Source: an uncultured Paracoccaceae bacterium
Lineage (GTDB): Bacteria; Pseudomonadota; Alphaproteobacteria; Rhodobacterales; Rhodobacteraceae
NCBI GenBank assembly: GCA_947501025.1
Contig: CANMUM010000002.1
Coordinates: forward strand, 186,001 to 250,000
Length of the DNA stretch: 64,000 bases
Reading direction: 5' to 3'
Below the pieces are notes generated by a model. The model did no database searches. It was not told the DNA's origin and saw only the letters and a list, made by a program, of their open reading frames with translations. The position numbers and the translations under genes were made by a program. The number at the start of each line of letters is the position of its first letter. The first letter of the stretch is position 1. Positions 8,605 through 17,790 of the stretch are shown in pieces.

Positions 8605-9387
8605 ATGTTATCATATCAACACGGCTATCACGCTGGAAACCTCGCGGATCTACATAAACATATCGTGCTTGCTACGATTTGGCGGACGCTTAAACGCAAA
8701 CCACGTGCTCTAAGCTACATCGACACCCATGCAGGGCGAGGCCGCTATTTACTCGACGACGCATTTGCAGAAAAAACGGGTGAATGGAAAGAAGGCATTG
8801 GCTCATTCCAATCTGAACGCGGCGAGTTTGTTCAACTTATCTCTCAACATCAAAAACTTTATGGCGAAAACTCATATTTGGGTTCCGTTGGTATTATTGA
8901 TGCCATGCGCGGAGACAATGACCGCATTATGTGTGCGGAGCTTCACCCTCAAGAATATGCAGCACTAAAATCAAATTTTGGGGATGCTATTGAAGCCCAT
9001 AAACGCGATGGCTATGAAATGCTGCTTGCACTTTCACCACCCAAACCCCGCCGCGGGCTTGTCATGATTGACCCAAGCTATGAGGTGAAAACTGAATATA
9101 TGGATGTCGTGATGGCTGTGCGGAAACTGCTTATCAAATGGCCAGAATCTGTCATTACGATTTGGTATCCGATTCTTGAAAGCAATGCCCATCATGAACT
9201 TGAAGATAATCTACGTCTAAAAGGTCGCATGATCTGCAAGGCTGAATTTGATCGCAATTCACAACTGCGAATGAAAGGGACCGCAATGATGATCATCAAT
9301 GCACCCTATGGTCTCAAACCCGATCTACAAAGCGAGTTATCCTATTGTGAAAAGCAAGTTCACAGATTGAAAATTGAGATGATGTGA
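8605..9387 (+). CDS. rlmJ: 23S rRNA (adenine(2030)-N6)-methyltransferase RlmJ
   Basis: SAM-dependent methyltransferase (260 aa) that modifies A2030 of 23S rRNA. The family start LSYQHGYHAGNLADLHKH (2-19) is present, then SYIDTHAGRGRY (SAM motif I) and the catalytic MIDPSYEVKTEY, where the usual DPPY is DPSY. Length is normal. The ATG at 8605 fits the conserved N-terminus; a TTG two codons earlier is possible. Its stop overlaps the next gene (TGATG). Confidence 0.93.
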   Translation: MLSYQHGYHAGNLADLHKHIVLATIWRTLKRKPRALSYIDTHAGRGRYLLDDAFAEKTGEWKEGIGSFQSERGEFVQLISQHQKLYGENSYLGSVGIIDAMRGDNDRIMCAELHPQEYAALKSNFGDAIEAHKRDGYEMLLALSPPKPRRGLVMIDPSYEVKTEYMDVVMAVRKLLIKWPESVITIWYPILESNAHHELEDNLRLKGRMICKAEFDRNSQLRMKGTAMMIINAPYGLKPDLQSELSYCEKQVHRLKIEMM

Positions 9388-9788
9388 TGCTGCATATTTT
9401 GAAGCTTTGCGTAGGATGCCCTAGCCCACAACTCCTTGAAGATTGGCAATCGACACGCCCCGACCCTATTTATCACACAACACGGATGTGGCCCAAACGT
9501 GAAGATGAAATCGTCGGTACAGGCTCGATCTATTGGGTTATGGCTGGCGAAATTCGGGCCCGCCAACCGATCATCAAATTTGATGAAGTGATCGGTGATG
9601 ACGGAATAAGACGATGCAAAATGGTTTTGGAACGCGGGATAACCTTAGTCAGACCGACACCAAAGCGAGCATTCCAAGGCTGGCGTTATCTCACATCAGA
9701 AGACGCACCGCCCGACATAGGCAAGCTCGGCAGTGAAGAGCTGCCCCCTGAAATCGCAAGCGAATTATCAAAAATCGGCATTGCTTGA
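9387..9788 (+). CDS. DUF1489-like conserved protein
   Basis: A small (133 aa) cytoplasmic protein typical of alphaproteobacteria and resembling the DUF1489 family, judged by the pattern HILKLCVGC near the start, YHTTRMWPKR, SIYWVMAGEIRARQ and FQGWRYL near the end. No catalytic function is known to me. It overlaps rlmJ by one base (TGATG) and is probably expressed with it. A GTG at 9384 is an alternative start. Confidence 0.75.
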   Translation: MLHILKLCVGCPSPQLLEDWQSTRPDPIYHTTRMWPKREDEIVGTGSIYWVMAGEIRARQPIIKFDEVIGDDGIRRCKMVLERGITLVRPTPKRAFQGWRYLTSEDAPPDIGKLGSEELPPEIASELSKIGIA

Positions 9789-9884
9789 TTTCAAAGCAAC
9801 CCTCGCAAGTCCTAATAAATTTGCGAATTGCAACCAAAGATGCTAAGATCATCCGATAAAATCGGGGTATAGATATTGAAATAT

Positions 9885-10247
9885 ATGAAAACATTGATCG
9901 CCATAGCTTTTTTCGTCGCAACAAACGCATTTGCTGATGAAGCCGCAATTGAATCCGTTGCGATTCGCAGCTCAGGCGCAACATGGACATTTAATGTTAC
10001 GCTACTCCATCCCGATACGGGCTGGGATCACTATACAAATGCGTGGCGAATTGAAGATGAGAGTGGAAACATTCTGGGCCAACGCGATCTTGCTCACCCA
10101 CATGTCAATGAGCAGCCTTTCACACGCTCACTTTCTGGAGTTGAAATCCCAGACAATCTCGATGTGATTTATATACGTTCACGCTGTAATATTGATGGAT
10201 GGAGTGAAGCAACAAAAGCTATCGATCTTAAAGAATATATGAATTAG
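9885..10247 (+). CDS. Small exported protein of unknown function
   Basis: Protein of 120 aa with a clear signal peptide (MKTLIAIAFFVATNAFADE, likely cleavage after AFA). The mature ~100 residues look like one beta-sandwich domain: strands around TWTFNVTLLH, DHYTNAWRIED, GNILGQRDL and DVIYIRSRCN, with conserved-looking HPDTGWDHY and HPHVNEQPFTR segments. I do not recognise a named family. ATG at 9885 is taken as the start; a TTG at 9876 lies 8 bases after GGGG and is possible. A single gene, convergent with hisG. Confidence 0.65.
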   Translation: MKTLIAIAFFVATNAFADEAAIESVAIRSSGATWTFNVTLLHPDTGWDHYTNAWRIEDESGNILGQRDLAHPHVNEQPFTRSLSGVEIPDNLDVIYIRSRCNIDGWSEATKAIDLKEYMN

Positions 10248-10272
10248 GAAATTCTATTCTAGAGCGACTATG

Positions 10273-10953
10273 CTAGCCTTTTAAATGCTTCACAAATGTC
10301 TCTAATGCTGCGGCATCATCAACCAAATCAGCCTTGCGTGCAAAAACCGTTGCTTGAGAGCGCAATATCGGTTCACCCAAAATACGCAAATGATTCGCAA
10401 CTAATGTGGCTCCTGTACTGGTAATATCTGAAATCATTTCAGCATATTCATTTGCAACGACGCCCTCGGTTGCACCTTGGCTATCGATAAGCTGAAAATT
10501 GGTGACATCATTTTCACGCAAAAATTGTCCAGTAAGCCTGTGATATTTCGTTGCAATCCTTAACCGCTTACCAGTCACCTTGCGAAAATCGGCGCACACA
10601 GCATCAAGATCAAATATATCATATACATCTTCCCAAGAGGCTGGAATGGCCAAAACAAGATCAGCAAAACCGAAACCCATATGGGCAACTTCACTCAACC
10701 TAGAACTCCAATTCGGCACTTTTTCTTGCACCATATCTTGTCCCGTCACACCAAGGTGAACGCGCCCCTCATTCAGCGCTTGAGGAATTTCTCCTGCCGA
10801 CATTAGCACCAATTCCACATCGGTAAAATTGGCAATTGTCGCCGAGTATTCGCGATCTCTGCTACTACGCGCCACATCGATACCCCGCGCAGTTAGCCAA
10901 GATATCGTATCTTCTTGAAGACGCCCTTTTGATGGTATTGCAAATTTAATCAT
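10273..10953 (-). CDS. hisG: ATP phosphoribosyltransferase catalytic subunit HisG (short form)
   Basis: First enzyme of histidine biosynthesis: ATP + PRPP to phosphoribosyl-ATP. At 226 aa this is the short form, which lacks the C-terminal regulatory domain and needs HisZ, encoded directly upstream. Motifs: IPSKGRLQEDT near the start, the substrate-binding region LGVTGQDMV, and the PRPP-binding stretch DSQGATEGVVANEYAE (about 161-176). The ATG at 10953 is preceded by GAGGAG. It ends the hisS-hisZ-hisG operon (11 bases after hisZ). Confidence 0.95.
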   Translation of the reverse strand: MIKFAIPSKGRLQEDTISWLTARGIDVARSSRDREYSATIANFTDVELVLMSAGEIPQALNEGRVHLGVTGQDMVQEKVPNWSSRLSEVAHMGFGFADLVLAIPASWEDVYDIFDLDAVCADFRKVTGKRLRIATKYHRLTGQFLRENDVTNFQLIDSQGATEGVVANEYAEMISDITSTGATLVANHLRILGEPILRSQATVFARKADLVDDAAALETFVKHLKG

Positions 10954-10964
10954 CGGCTATCTCC

Positions 10965-12020
10965 TCACAAACGTTCTGGAAAACATGCCAGACCAATTGC
11001 AGGAATTTTTTGTCCCTGCCCCAATATTTCTGTCAAGCTGTCATAGCGGCCGCCACTGATCGTAACCTTGCCGTTTTGATTGTGAAATCCAAAAACAAAG
11101 CCATCATAATACTCCATGCTTTCACGTCCAAATCCTGCGTCAAAATCAATTTGGTTTGGGTCGATCTTTGAAGTCCTCAAAGCCTCATTGCGCGCAGAAA
11201 ATTGTTCCGCAAGCCCCTTGAGAATTGAGTAACGTGATGCAATCTGCGCAATTGCTTTCTCAGCACTTCCTAGTGATCCATGAATGGCAAAAATCTCAAG
11301 CAAAAGCTCTTTGATCGTGCGTGATAAAGGCGCTGCGTTGTTTTCAAGTTGCAAGCGCTCAATACGTGCCTCGATCATTGGCTTAGTGCGCAGGCCTTGA
11401 TCAGGGATGTTGGGATCAAGACCTTTAAAATCGGCGCGCCAAGAATGTTTTTTCTCACTACCCGAATATTGATCTAGTAAGCGCGAAAATGCGCGCGGGC
11501 GCCATACATGACGCTTCAATGCCGCTTTGCGCCAAGGCTCAATCTCAAGCATATCAAGTGCAGAAAATATGAGACCAAGATCTCCAGTTTTCGCACTTAA
11601 ATTATGTTGTGAGGCGATCTGCATCGCAGAGGAAAATATCTCAACATCGTTTTGCGCATGATCACCTCGATCAAAAAGTTCATAACCCATCTGCAAAAAA
11701 CTGTGTTTGCGCTCCGCACCATCACGCCTGCGCCACACGCGACCAAAATAAGCATAACGCGCGGGTTCAGCACCGCCATTCATATGTGCCTGAACAAGAG
11801 GGACCGTGAAATCAGGGCGCAACACGAAGTCACCATCTATAGCGTCGTGAATAGTATAGGCGTCATCGCGAATGGATTCACCATATAGATCGAGCATTGT
11901 TTCGGCTGAAAGCAATGTTGGCGCTTCAACCCATTGCGCGTCTGCATTGGTAAATATGCGTGTGATCCGTTCGATCTCAGCTTTTAGTTCTGGTGTGATT
12001 GATGGGGGTAAAACTAGCAT
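10965..12020 (-). CDS. hisZ: ATP phosphoribosyltransferase regulatory subunit HisZ
   Basis: Catalytically inactive HisRS paralogue (351 aa) that assembles with short HisG and confers histidine feedback inhibition. Class II aaRS-like motifs remain: DGDFVLRPDFTVPLVQAH, the motif-2-like RYAYFGRVWRRRDGAERKHSFLQ in broken form, and the motif-3-like ISGGRYDSL. It lacks an anticodon-binding domain. Start ATG overlaps the hisS stop (TAATG), so it is translationally coupled to the true HisRS. Confidence 0.94.
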   Translation of the reverse strand: MLVLPPSITPELKAEIERITRIFTNADAQWVEAPTLLSAETMLDLYGESIRDDAYTIHDAIDGDFVLRPDFTVPLVQAHMNGGAEPARYAYFGRVWRRRDGAERKHSFLQMGYELFDRGDHAQNDVEIFSSAMQIASQHNLSAKTGDLGLIFSALDMLEIEPWRKAALKRHVWRPRAFSRLLDQYSGSEKKHSWRADFKGLDPNIPDQGLRTKPMIEARIERLQLENNAAPLSRTIKELLLEIFAIHGSLGSAEKAIAQIASRYSILKGLAEQFSARNEALRTSKIDPNQIDFDAGFGRESMEYYDGFVFGFHNQNGKVTISGGRYDSLTEILGQGQKIPAIGLACFPERL

Positions 12021-13513
12021 TAGCTCGCATTCATTTTCGCGCGCAAATAAGATACAAGTTCACCCTGCTTGATCGTTTCTTGTGCAGGCTGCGCTGCCCA
12101 TTCATCGCGATCCGTAATTTCAGCAGCGAGCTTCGCCCCAAGCACCAAATCCTTAACAACAAGCTCCCCTGCTTCACGCTCGGTTGAACCTTGAATAACC
12201 GCAAAAGGCGCGCCACGTTGGTCCGCATATTTAAGCTGTTTTCCAAAATCTTTTGGGTTGCCAAGATAAAGCTCCGAACGGATACCTGCATTGCGCAATT
12301 CACTCACAAGCGCTTGATAGCTTGACATTTGATCGCGATCCATAACCGTAATAATCACTGGACCATCAGCCTTTGCGACATTATCCTTACCATAGGCAAG
12401 CGCGGCAAGAAGACGGTCAACACCGATCGACAAGCCAACAGCAGGCACTTCTTGGCCAGTAAATCGCTTGACAAGATCATCATAGCGACCGCCACCTGCA
12501 ACCGAACCAAATTGGCGCTTACGGCCTTTCTCATCAATAATGTCAAATGTCAGTTCAGCCTCAAAAACAGGGCCAGTATAGTAACCAAGCCCGCGCACAA
12601 CGGCAGGATCAATCAAAATTTCACGTTCAGAGAAACCATCCGCATCAACAAGTTTCGAAATTTGAGCAAGCTCATCAACGCCTTTTTTACCAAGCTCAGA
12701 TGTACCGACAAGTTCGTTGAGATTACTAAGCGTTGCGTTATTGCTGTCACCACATGCGGCAACGAAGGCCAGCACGCGCTCGATTTGTTCACCTGCAAGC
12801 CCGGCGCCCTTGGTAAAATCACCACTATCATCCAAACGCCCTTCGCCCAGAAGTAAACGGCAGCCCGCCTCACCAAAACGATCATATTTATCAATTGTGC
12901 GCAAAACAGTTCCACGCACATCTTCGCCTTTTGAAGGATCGAATGGATCAAACAATCCCGCAGCTTCCATTACACCGTTGAGCACTTTGCGGTTGTTAAC
13001 TTTCACAATATAATCACCGCGCTCAATGCCAACAGTCTCAAGCGCTCGCGCCATAAGTGCTGCAATTTCAGCATCAGCGGCAATCACAGATGAGCCAACC
13101 GTATCTGCATCACATTGGATAAATTGGCGGTAACGCCCAGGCCCAGGCTTCTCATTGCGCCAAACAGGACCCATCGCATAGCGGCGATATGGATTTGGTA
13201 AATTATTGCGGTATTGGGCAGCAACGCGCGCAAGTGGGGCTGTCAAATCATAGCGAAGTGCCAGCCAACCTTCATCGCTATCTTCCCAAGCAAAAACACC
13301 TTCATTAGGGCGGTCCACATCAGGAAGGAATTTGCCAAGCGCCTCGACTGTTTCAACCGCTGAACTTTCAAGAGGTTCGAAGCCAAATAACTCATAAAGA
13401 TCAGACAAATGCCCAAGCATCTCGCGACGTTCGCGCACATCTGCGCCAAAATCATCTTTAAAACCGCGCGGCGTTGCCGCCTTTGGTCTTGGTGCTCGCT
13501 TTTGCTTAGCCAT
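12020..13513 (-). CDS. hisS: Histidyl-tRNA synthetase HisS
   Basis: Class II aminoacyl-tRNA synthetase charging tRNA-His (497 aa). Motif 2 is visible in [20 protein letters not shown], the HisA-type motif in [15 protein letters not shown], and motif 3 in [15 protein letters not shown]; the C-terminal ~90 residues are the anticodon-binding domain. The ATG at 13513 ([11 protein letters not shown]) has GAGGATGAA just upstream and fits the family. The frame extends 23 codons further upstream without family-like sequence. It leads the hisS-hisZ-hisG run and is divergent from the GST gene across 62 bases. Confidence 0.96.
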   Translation of the reverse strand: MAKQKRAPRPKAATPRGFKDDFGADVRERREMLGHLSDLYELFGFEPLESSAVETVEALGKFLPDVDRPNEGVFAWEDSDEGWLALRYDLTAPLARVAAQYRNNLPNPYRRYAMGPVWRNEKPGPGRYRQFIQCDADTVGSSVIAADAEIAALMARALETVGIERGDYIVKVNNRKVLNGVMEAAGLFDPFDPSKGEDVRGTVLRTIDKYDRFGEAGCRLLLGEGRLDDSGDFTKGAGLAGEQIERVLAFVAACGDSNNATLSNLNELVGTSELGKKGVDELAQISKLVDADGFSEREILIDPAVVRGLGYYTGPVFEAELTFDIIDEKGRKRQFGSVAGGGRYDDLVKRFTGQEVPAVGLSIGVDRLLAALAYGKDNVAKADGPVIITVMDRDQMSSYQALVSELRNAGIRSELYLGNPKDFGKQLKYADQRGAPFAVIQGSTEREAGELVVKDLVLGAKLAAEITDRDEWAAQPAQETIKQGELVSYLRAKMNAS

Positions 13514-13575
13514 TTCATCCTCATATAAACTTCGTGCTTGTCCTAGCGCTTTTGGCGTTTTATGACAAGATTGAT

Positions 13576-14211
13576 ATGTCAAATACGCCTATTCTTTATA
13601 GTTTCAGACGATGCCCCTACGCAATGCGCGCACGATTAGGGTTATTTATGTCTCAAATACGCTTTGAATGGCGCGAAATTCTACTTCGCGACAAGCCTGC
13701 TGAATTCCTCAAAATTTCATCCGACGGGACTGTGCCCGTCCTTCAAAATGGCGATGAAGTTATCCAAGAAAGCCTCGATATTTTTCTTTGGGCACTTGAG
13801 GGACACGAGTTTTTGGAAAACTATGATGCACACATTGTCAGTCAAAATGATGGCGCTTTCAAAACCGCGCTTGATCGTTACAAATATTCCAGCCGACATG
13901 GCGAAGAAGAAGGCGCACAAGCGCGTGAAACAGGGTCAGATTTCATTCGATATCTCGACCTCATACTCGCCAAAAAACCTTATTTAAAAGGTGATATATT
14001 AGGCGCAACCGATCTTGCAATTTTGCCATTCATAAGGCAATTCGCGCATGTGGATCAGGATTGGTTTTATGCTCAAGACTGGCATAATGTGATCAAATGG
14101 CTCGATGAGTTCAAAAACTCTGAACTTTTCAAGTCAATCATGGTCAAGCAGCCGCTTTGGCAAGCAGGTGCAACATCACGAATTTATGGCCATAAGCGCA
14201 CAAAAGTTTAA
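13576..14211 (+). CDS. Glutathione S-transferase family protein
   Basis: Cytosolic GST-fold protein of 211 aa. The N-terminal thioredoxin-like domain has an active-site cysteine motif [11 protein letters not shown] (about 9-19), the cis-Pro block GTVPVLQ (about 52-58) and the glutathione-binding ESLDI. An all-helical C-terminal domain follows ([18 protein letters not shown]). The CPYA motif suggests a Cys-type (omega- or glutaredoxin-2-like) thiol transferase rather than a detoxifying conjugase. Substrate unknown. ATG at 13576 chosen for the conserved [12 protein letters not shown] start. Confidence 0.88.
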   Translation: MSNTPILYSFRRCPYAMRARLGLFMSQIRFEWREILLRDKPAEFLKISSDGTVPVLQNGDEVIQESLDIFLWALEGHEFLENYDAHIVSQNDGAFKTALDRYKYSSRHGEEEGAQARETGSDFIRYLDLILAKKPYLKGDILGATDLAILPFIRQFAHVDQDWFYAQDWHNVIKWLDEFKNSELFKSIMVKQPLWQAGATSRIYGHKRTKV

Positions 14212-14220
14212 TGCAGCGCA

Positions 14221-14249
14221 TTGACTCTTTGGCTATAGCACCATAAAAG
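14221..14249 (+). promoter_or_regulatory. Candidate sigma-70-type promoter for rpmH
   Basis: TTGACT at 14221-14226 is followed after 17 bases by TAAAAG at 14244-14249, about 65 bases before the rpmH ATG. The -35 is good and the -10 is poor, so this is only a candidate. It is the only -35-like TTGACN seen in the 100-base GST-rpmH gap. Confidence 0.35.
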
Positions 14250-14313
14250 CCGACATCAAGAATTCACTTTGCGCCTTTGCGCATGGGCTTTTGCCCTAAA
14301 AATAGAGGTTAAT

Positions 14314-14448
14314 ATGAAACGTACATTCCAACCGTCAAATCTTGTTCGCGCTCGCCGTCACGGTTTTCGCTCACGTATGGCAACAAAAGCGGGACGCAAA
14401 ATCTTGAATTCACGTCGCGCTCAAGGCCGTAAAAAGCTTTCAGCTTAA
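14314..14448 (+). CDS. rpmH: 50S ribosomal protein L34
   Basis: A 44-aa highly basic ribosomal protein. It begins [19 protein letters not shown] and ends [11 protein letters not shown], the canonical L34 pattern at canonical length. An AGAGG Shine-Dalgarno lies about 5 bases before the ATG. It is followed by a strong terminator and then rnpA, the near-universal rpmH-rnpA pairing. Confidence 0.97.
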   Translation: MKRTFQPSNLVRARRHGFRSRMATKAGRKILNSRRAQGRKKLSA

Positions 14449-14493
14449 GGTTTTACAACACAAATTTTAGCCTACGGGCAAAATTGTTAAATC

Positions 14494-14520
14494 AGCCCGA
14501 TATTCGTTCGGGCTTTTTTT
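14494..14520 (+). terminator. Rho-independent terminator between rpmH and rnpA
   Basis: A 7-bp stem AGCCCGA/TCGGGCT (14494-14500 with 14508-14514) and a 7-base loop run into seven Ts. It sits in the rpmH-rnpA gap, about 45 bases after rpmH, so it probably lowers rnpA expression relative to L34. Confidence 0.85.
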
Positions 14521-14544
14521 GTGCCAAAAAGACACTATATTCAC

Positions 14545-14919
14545 ATGATGAACACAGCCTCAACACAGCCAAAAATCGAATCGCTGAAAAAACGCGCCGA
14601 TTTTTTGCGCCTGCGTCATGGGAAATTTGCAAAACGGCCCGCTTTCTTGCTTCAAGCTGCTCCATCTGAACATGAGGCTATCAGAGTGGGTTTCACCTGT
14701 TCAAAACAACTCGGCAATGCCGTCGCGCGCAATCGCGCCAAACGCCGCCTGCGCGAAGTTGTGCGAAAAATCATGCCAAAATATGGCAAAGCCGGCTGGG
14801 ATTATGTCCTCATCGGCCGTTCGCAAACAACAGCCAAGCGTAATTTCGCAAAAATATTGCGCGAAGCCGAAGCCGCATTGCATGAAATACATAGCGACAC
14901 AAATGGCGGGCAAAAATGA
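14545..14919 (+). CDS. rnpA: Ribonuclease P protein component
   Basis: Basic protein subunit of RNase P, which helps the catalytic RNA process tRNA 5' ends. It is 124 aa. The RNR signature is AVARNRAKRRLREVVR (about 61-76), preceded by IRVGFTCSKQLG. ATG at 14545 (or 14548) is preferred; a GTG at 14521 would start inside the terminator T-run. It overlaps yidD by 4 bases (ATGA). Confidence 0.94.
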   Translation: MMNTASTQPKIESLKKRADFLRLRHGKFAKRPAFLLQAAPSEHEAIRVGFTCSKQLGNAVARNRAKRRLREVVRKIMPKYGKAGWDYVLIGRSQTTAKRNFAKILREAEAALHEIHSDTNGGQK

Positions 14920-15140
14920 TCGCTCGTATAATTAAGCTCCCCATTTATGCCTATCGCCTCATTTTGTCACCATGGGTTGGTATGCATTGCCGCTATCAAC
15001 CCACATGCTCTGCCTATGCATTAGAGGCTCTTGAAAAACATGGGGCGATCAAAGGCACTTGGCTTGCTATGCGGCGCATTGGAAGATGTCATCCATTTGG
15101 CTCGCATGGCTATGATCCCGTACCAGAAAGAAAAAAATAA
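14916..15140 (+). CDS. yidD: Membrane protein insertion efficiency factor YidD
   Basis: A 74-aa protein of the YidD family, peripheral to the inner membrane, which assists YidC-dependent insertion. The cysteine pattern [20 protein letters not shown] and the ending [17 protein letters not shown] are diagnostic. Translationally coupled to rnpA (ATGA) and to ttcA (TAATG). Confidence 0.95.
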   Translation: MIARIIKLPIYAYRLILSPWVGMHCRYQPTCSAYALEALEKHGAIKGTWLAMRRIGRCHPFGSHGYDPVPERKK

Positions 15141-15970
15141 TGCTCTCACCTAATGATGAAATGCCGCCCCTATTGCGCGATATGCCCGAGACCACCTCAT
15201 TCAATAAATTGCGGAAGCGTCTATTACGAGAAGTGCGCGCGGCGGTTGATGATTTCAAAATGGTCACGCCTGGTGATCGTTGGCTTGTGTGCTTGTCTGG
15301 TGGAAAAGATAGTTTTACAATGCTTGCTCTCCTCACCGAATTGCAATGGCGCGGCGTTCTGCCTGTGGAATTGGTCGCCTGTAATCTTGATCAAGGTCAG
15401 CCGAATTTCCCAGCGACCATATTGCCAGAGTTTTTAAGCAAACATAAAGTACCGCATCGTATCGAATATCAAGATACCTACTCAATTGTTGTTGATAAAG
15501 TGCCCAGCACGCGCACATATTGTTCGCTTTGTTCGCGCTTGCGCCGCGGACATCTTTACCGCATTGCACGCGAAGAAAACTGCCAAGCCGTCATTCTCGG
15601 GCATCACCGCGATGACATTTTAGAGACCTTCTTTTTGAGCCTATTTCACGGGGGCAAACTTGCGACAATGCCGCCAAAACTTGTGAATGATGAGGGTGAT
15701 CTGCTATTGATGCGCCCGCTTTCTTATGTGGCTGAAAAAGATTGCGAAAAATTTGCAAAGGATATGAATTTTCCAATTATTCCATGCGATCTATGTGGTT
15801 CTCAAGACGGTTTGCAGCGCCAAAATGTAAAACAACTTATCAACTCTTGGGAGAAAAATAATCCCAATCGACGTGCCGTGATGTTTAATGCCTTAACCAA
15901 CATCAACGCCTCGCATATGCTTGATCATGATCTCTTTGATTTTGGAGGGCTTGATATCCCTAGAAAATAG
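15140..15970 (+). CDS. ttcA: tRNA 2-thiocytidine(32) synthetase TtcA
   Basis: ATP- and Fe-S-dependent enzyme (276 aa) thiolating C32 of certain tRNAs. The PP-loop [10 protein letters not shown] lies at about 54-63, and the cluster-binding CxxC in [15 protein letters not shown] (about 126-140), with a second CDLCGSQDG block at about 216. The position is noteworthy: it is inserted between yidD and yidC, with a one-base overlap (TAATG) to yidD. Confidence 0.94.
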   Translation: MLSPNDEMPPLLRDMPETTSFNKLRKRLLREVRAAVDDFKMVTPGDRWLVCLSGGKDSFTMLALLTELQWRGVLPVELVACNLDQGQPNFPATILPEFLSKHKVPHRIEYQDTYSIVVDKVPSTRTYCSLCSRLRRGHLYRIAREENCQAVILGHHRDDILETFFLSLFHGGKLATMPPKLVNDEGDLLLMRPLSYVAEKDCEKFAKDMNFPIIPCDLCGSQDGLQRQNVKQLINSWEKNNPNRRAVMFNALTNINASHMLDHDLFDFGGLDIPRK

Positions 15971-15980
15971 GCAAAAGCAC

Positions 15981-15997
15981 TTGACCTTTTGGGTCAA
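15981..15997. promoter_or_regulatory. Inverted repeat upstream of yidC
   Basis: TTGACC (15981-15986) and GGTCAA (15992-15997) form a perfect 6-bp inverted repeat with a 5-base spacer, starting 10 bases after ttcA and ending 38 bases before yidC. The left arm also reads as a -35 box, but the expected -10 position (about 16004) is poor. It could be an operator or a small hairpin; no T-run follows. Confidence 0.3.
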
Positions 15998-16035
15998 AAA
16001 CGATTGAACACATTAAAGAAAAATACAGGTCACTG

Positions 16036-17790
16036 ATGGAAAACGAAACACGAAATCTTATGTTAGCAATGGTTCTCAGCGTATTGGTTATGCTGGGCTG
16101 GTATCAGTTCTTCGCACCTGAAGACATGAAGAACCCACCTCAAGCGGTAGAGCAATCGACGGCTGCTGCCATTGAAGAGCCAAACGCAGAGGTTGATATC
16201 GAAACGGCGCTCGCACGTTCTGATCGTGTTAACATCGACACGCCATCTCTTGGTGGATCTGTTTCACTATCAGGCGGTTATATTGATGACCTCAAGCTTC
16301 ATAACTACAAAGAGACGCTTGATCCAAATTCTGCTGATGTAGAAGTTCTATTCCCAAAAGATACAAAAGATGCCTATTTCGCTCAGACAGGTTTTGCCGC
16401 TGTTGATGGCACAGATTCAAAATCTGTTCCAAGCCTTTCTGAGATTTGGACTGTAAAATCTGGTGATGCGGTTGCTCCGGGCAAACCGCTTGTTTTATCT
16501 TGGACAAGCCCGAACGGTATTGCCTATGAGCGTGAGTTTAATGTGGATGAAGACTATATGTTCACAGTTACTGAGCGCGTTACGAACAATTCTGGAGATC
16601 CGATCAATATCCAACCATTGGCATTTGTAAGCCATAAAGGTGAGCCTGAATCCAATGGCACATTCGTTCTTCATGAAGGCGCAATACGCAATACAGATGG
16701 TGTTGTGGATGATTTGAAGTTTAAGAAAATTCGCAATGCTGATCTGACCGATAAGCCTGGCGTATTTGCCGATAAAACTTCAGTTTCTGAAAAAGGCTGG
16801 GTTGGCTTCACAACAAAATACTGGATGACAGTGATTGCGCCTGAAAATAACACACCATTCCTCTCATTGCTTCGCTATACCGAAGCGAGCGACACTTATA
16901 CAGCTGAAGCATTTTTCAATGTAGAGAATATCGCAGCAGGCGCAACTTTCGAAAAATCGGTGCGTATTTTCTCTGGTGCGAAAGAGGTTGATATTGTGCG
17001 TGGTTACGAAAAATCGCTCGGAATTGATCGTTTTGATGACACAGTTGACTGGGGTTGGTTCTACTTCCTCACAAAGCCAATTTTTACAATGTTGCACTGG
17101 CTCTACGGCATTATTGGAAATATGGGTCTTGCCATTATCGCGTTGACTTTCGTGATCAAAACAATCCTATTCCCTCTTGCTTATCGTAGCTTTGTTTCCA
17201 TGTCGCGTATGAAAAAGCTTCAACCGCAAATGGAAAAAATCAAAGAAGCTGCTGGTGATGATCGCATGAAATTACAGCAGGCGACCATGGAGCTTTATAG
17301 GAAGGAAAAAGTCAATCCTGTATCAGGTTGCTTGCCGATCATCCTACAAATCCCGATCTTCTTCTCGCTTTATAAGGTGCTTTATGTCACGACGGAGCTG
17401 CGCCACGCACCATTCTTTGGCCCTTGGCAGGATTTGTCCATTGGCGACCCCACATCGATCCTCAACCTCTTTGGACTATTGCCATGGGGCACGCCTGATG
17501 CAAGCTCAATTTTTGCAATCATCTCACTTGGTATTTTGCCCTTATTGCTTGGCATCTCAATGTGGCTGACGCAAAAACTGAACCCAACACCAAGTGACCC
17601 AACCCAAAAAATGATCTTTGCTTGGATGCCATGGGTATTCATGTTCATGATGGGATCATTTGCCACAGGCTTGGTGATTTACTGGATTACAAACAACATG
17701 CTGACATTCGTCCAGCAATACACAATCATGCGCAGCCAAGGTGTAAAACCTGACATTTTTGGCAACATTATCGGTCGTAATAAAGCATGA
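16036..17790 (+). CDS. yidC: Membrane protein insertase YidC
   Basis: Inner-membrane insertase/chaperone (584 aa), working alone or with SecYEG. An N-terminal transmembrane helix (about 8-24, LAMVLSVLVMLGWYQFF) is followed by a large periplasmic beta domain (about 60-340). The conserved five-helix core is about 355-565, including GNMGLAIIALTFVIKTILFPL, the cytoplasmic helical hairpin MKKLQPQMEKIKE and NPVSGCLPIILQIPIFFSLYK (read in parts). Length matches the Gram-negative form. Its stop overlaps the MOSC gene (ATGA). Confidence 0.97.
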   Translation: MENETRNLMLAMVLSVLVMLGWYQFFAPEDMKNPPQAVEQSTAAAIEEPNAEVDIETALARSDRVNIDTPSLGGSVSLSGGYIDDLKLHNYKETLDPNSADVEVLFPKDTKDAYFAQTGFAAVDGTDSKSVPSLSEIWTVKSGDAVAPGKPLVLSWTSPNGIAYEREFNVDEDYMFTVTERVTNNSGDPINIQPLAFVSHKGEPESNGTFVLHEGAIRNTDGVVDDLKFKKIRNADLTDKPGVFADKTSVSEKGWVGFTTKYWMTVIAPENNTPFLSLLRYTEASDTYTAEAFFNVENIAAGATFEKSVRIFSGAKEVDIVRGYEKSLGIDRFDDTVDWGWFYFLTKPIFTMLHWLYGIIGNMGLAIIALTFVIKTILFPLAYRSFVSMSRMKKLQPQMEKIKEAAGDDRMKLQQATMELYRKEKVNPVSGCLPIILQIPIFFSLYKVLYVTTELRHAPFFGPWQDLSIGDPTSILNLFGLLPWGTPDASSIFAIISLGILPLLLGISMWLTQKLNPTPSDPTQKMIFAWMPWVFMFMMGSFATGLVIYWITNNMLTFVQQYTIMRSQGVKPDIFGNIIGRNKA

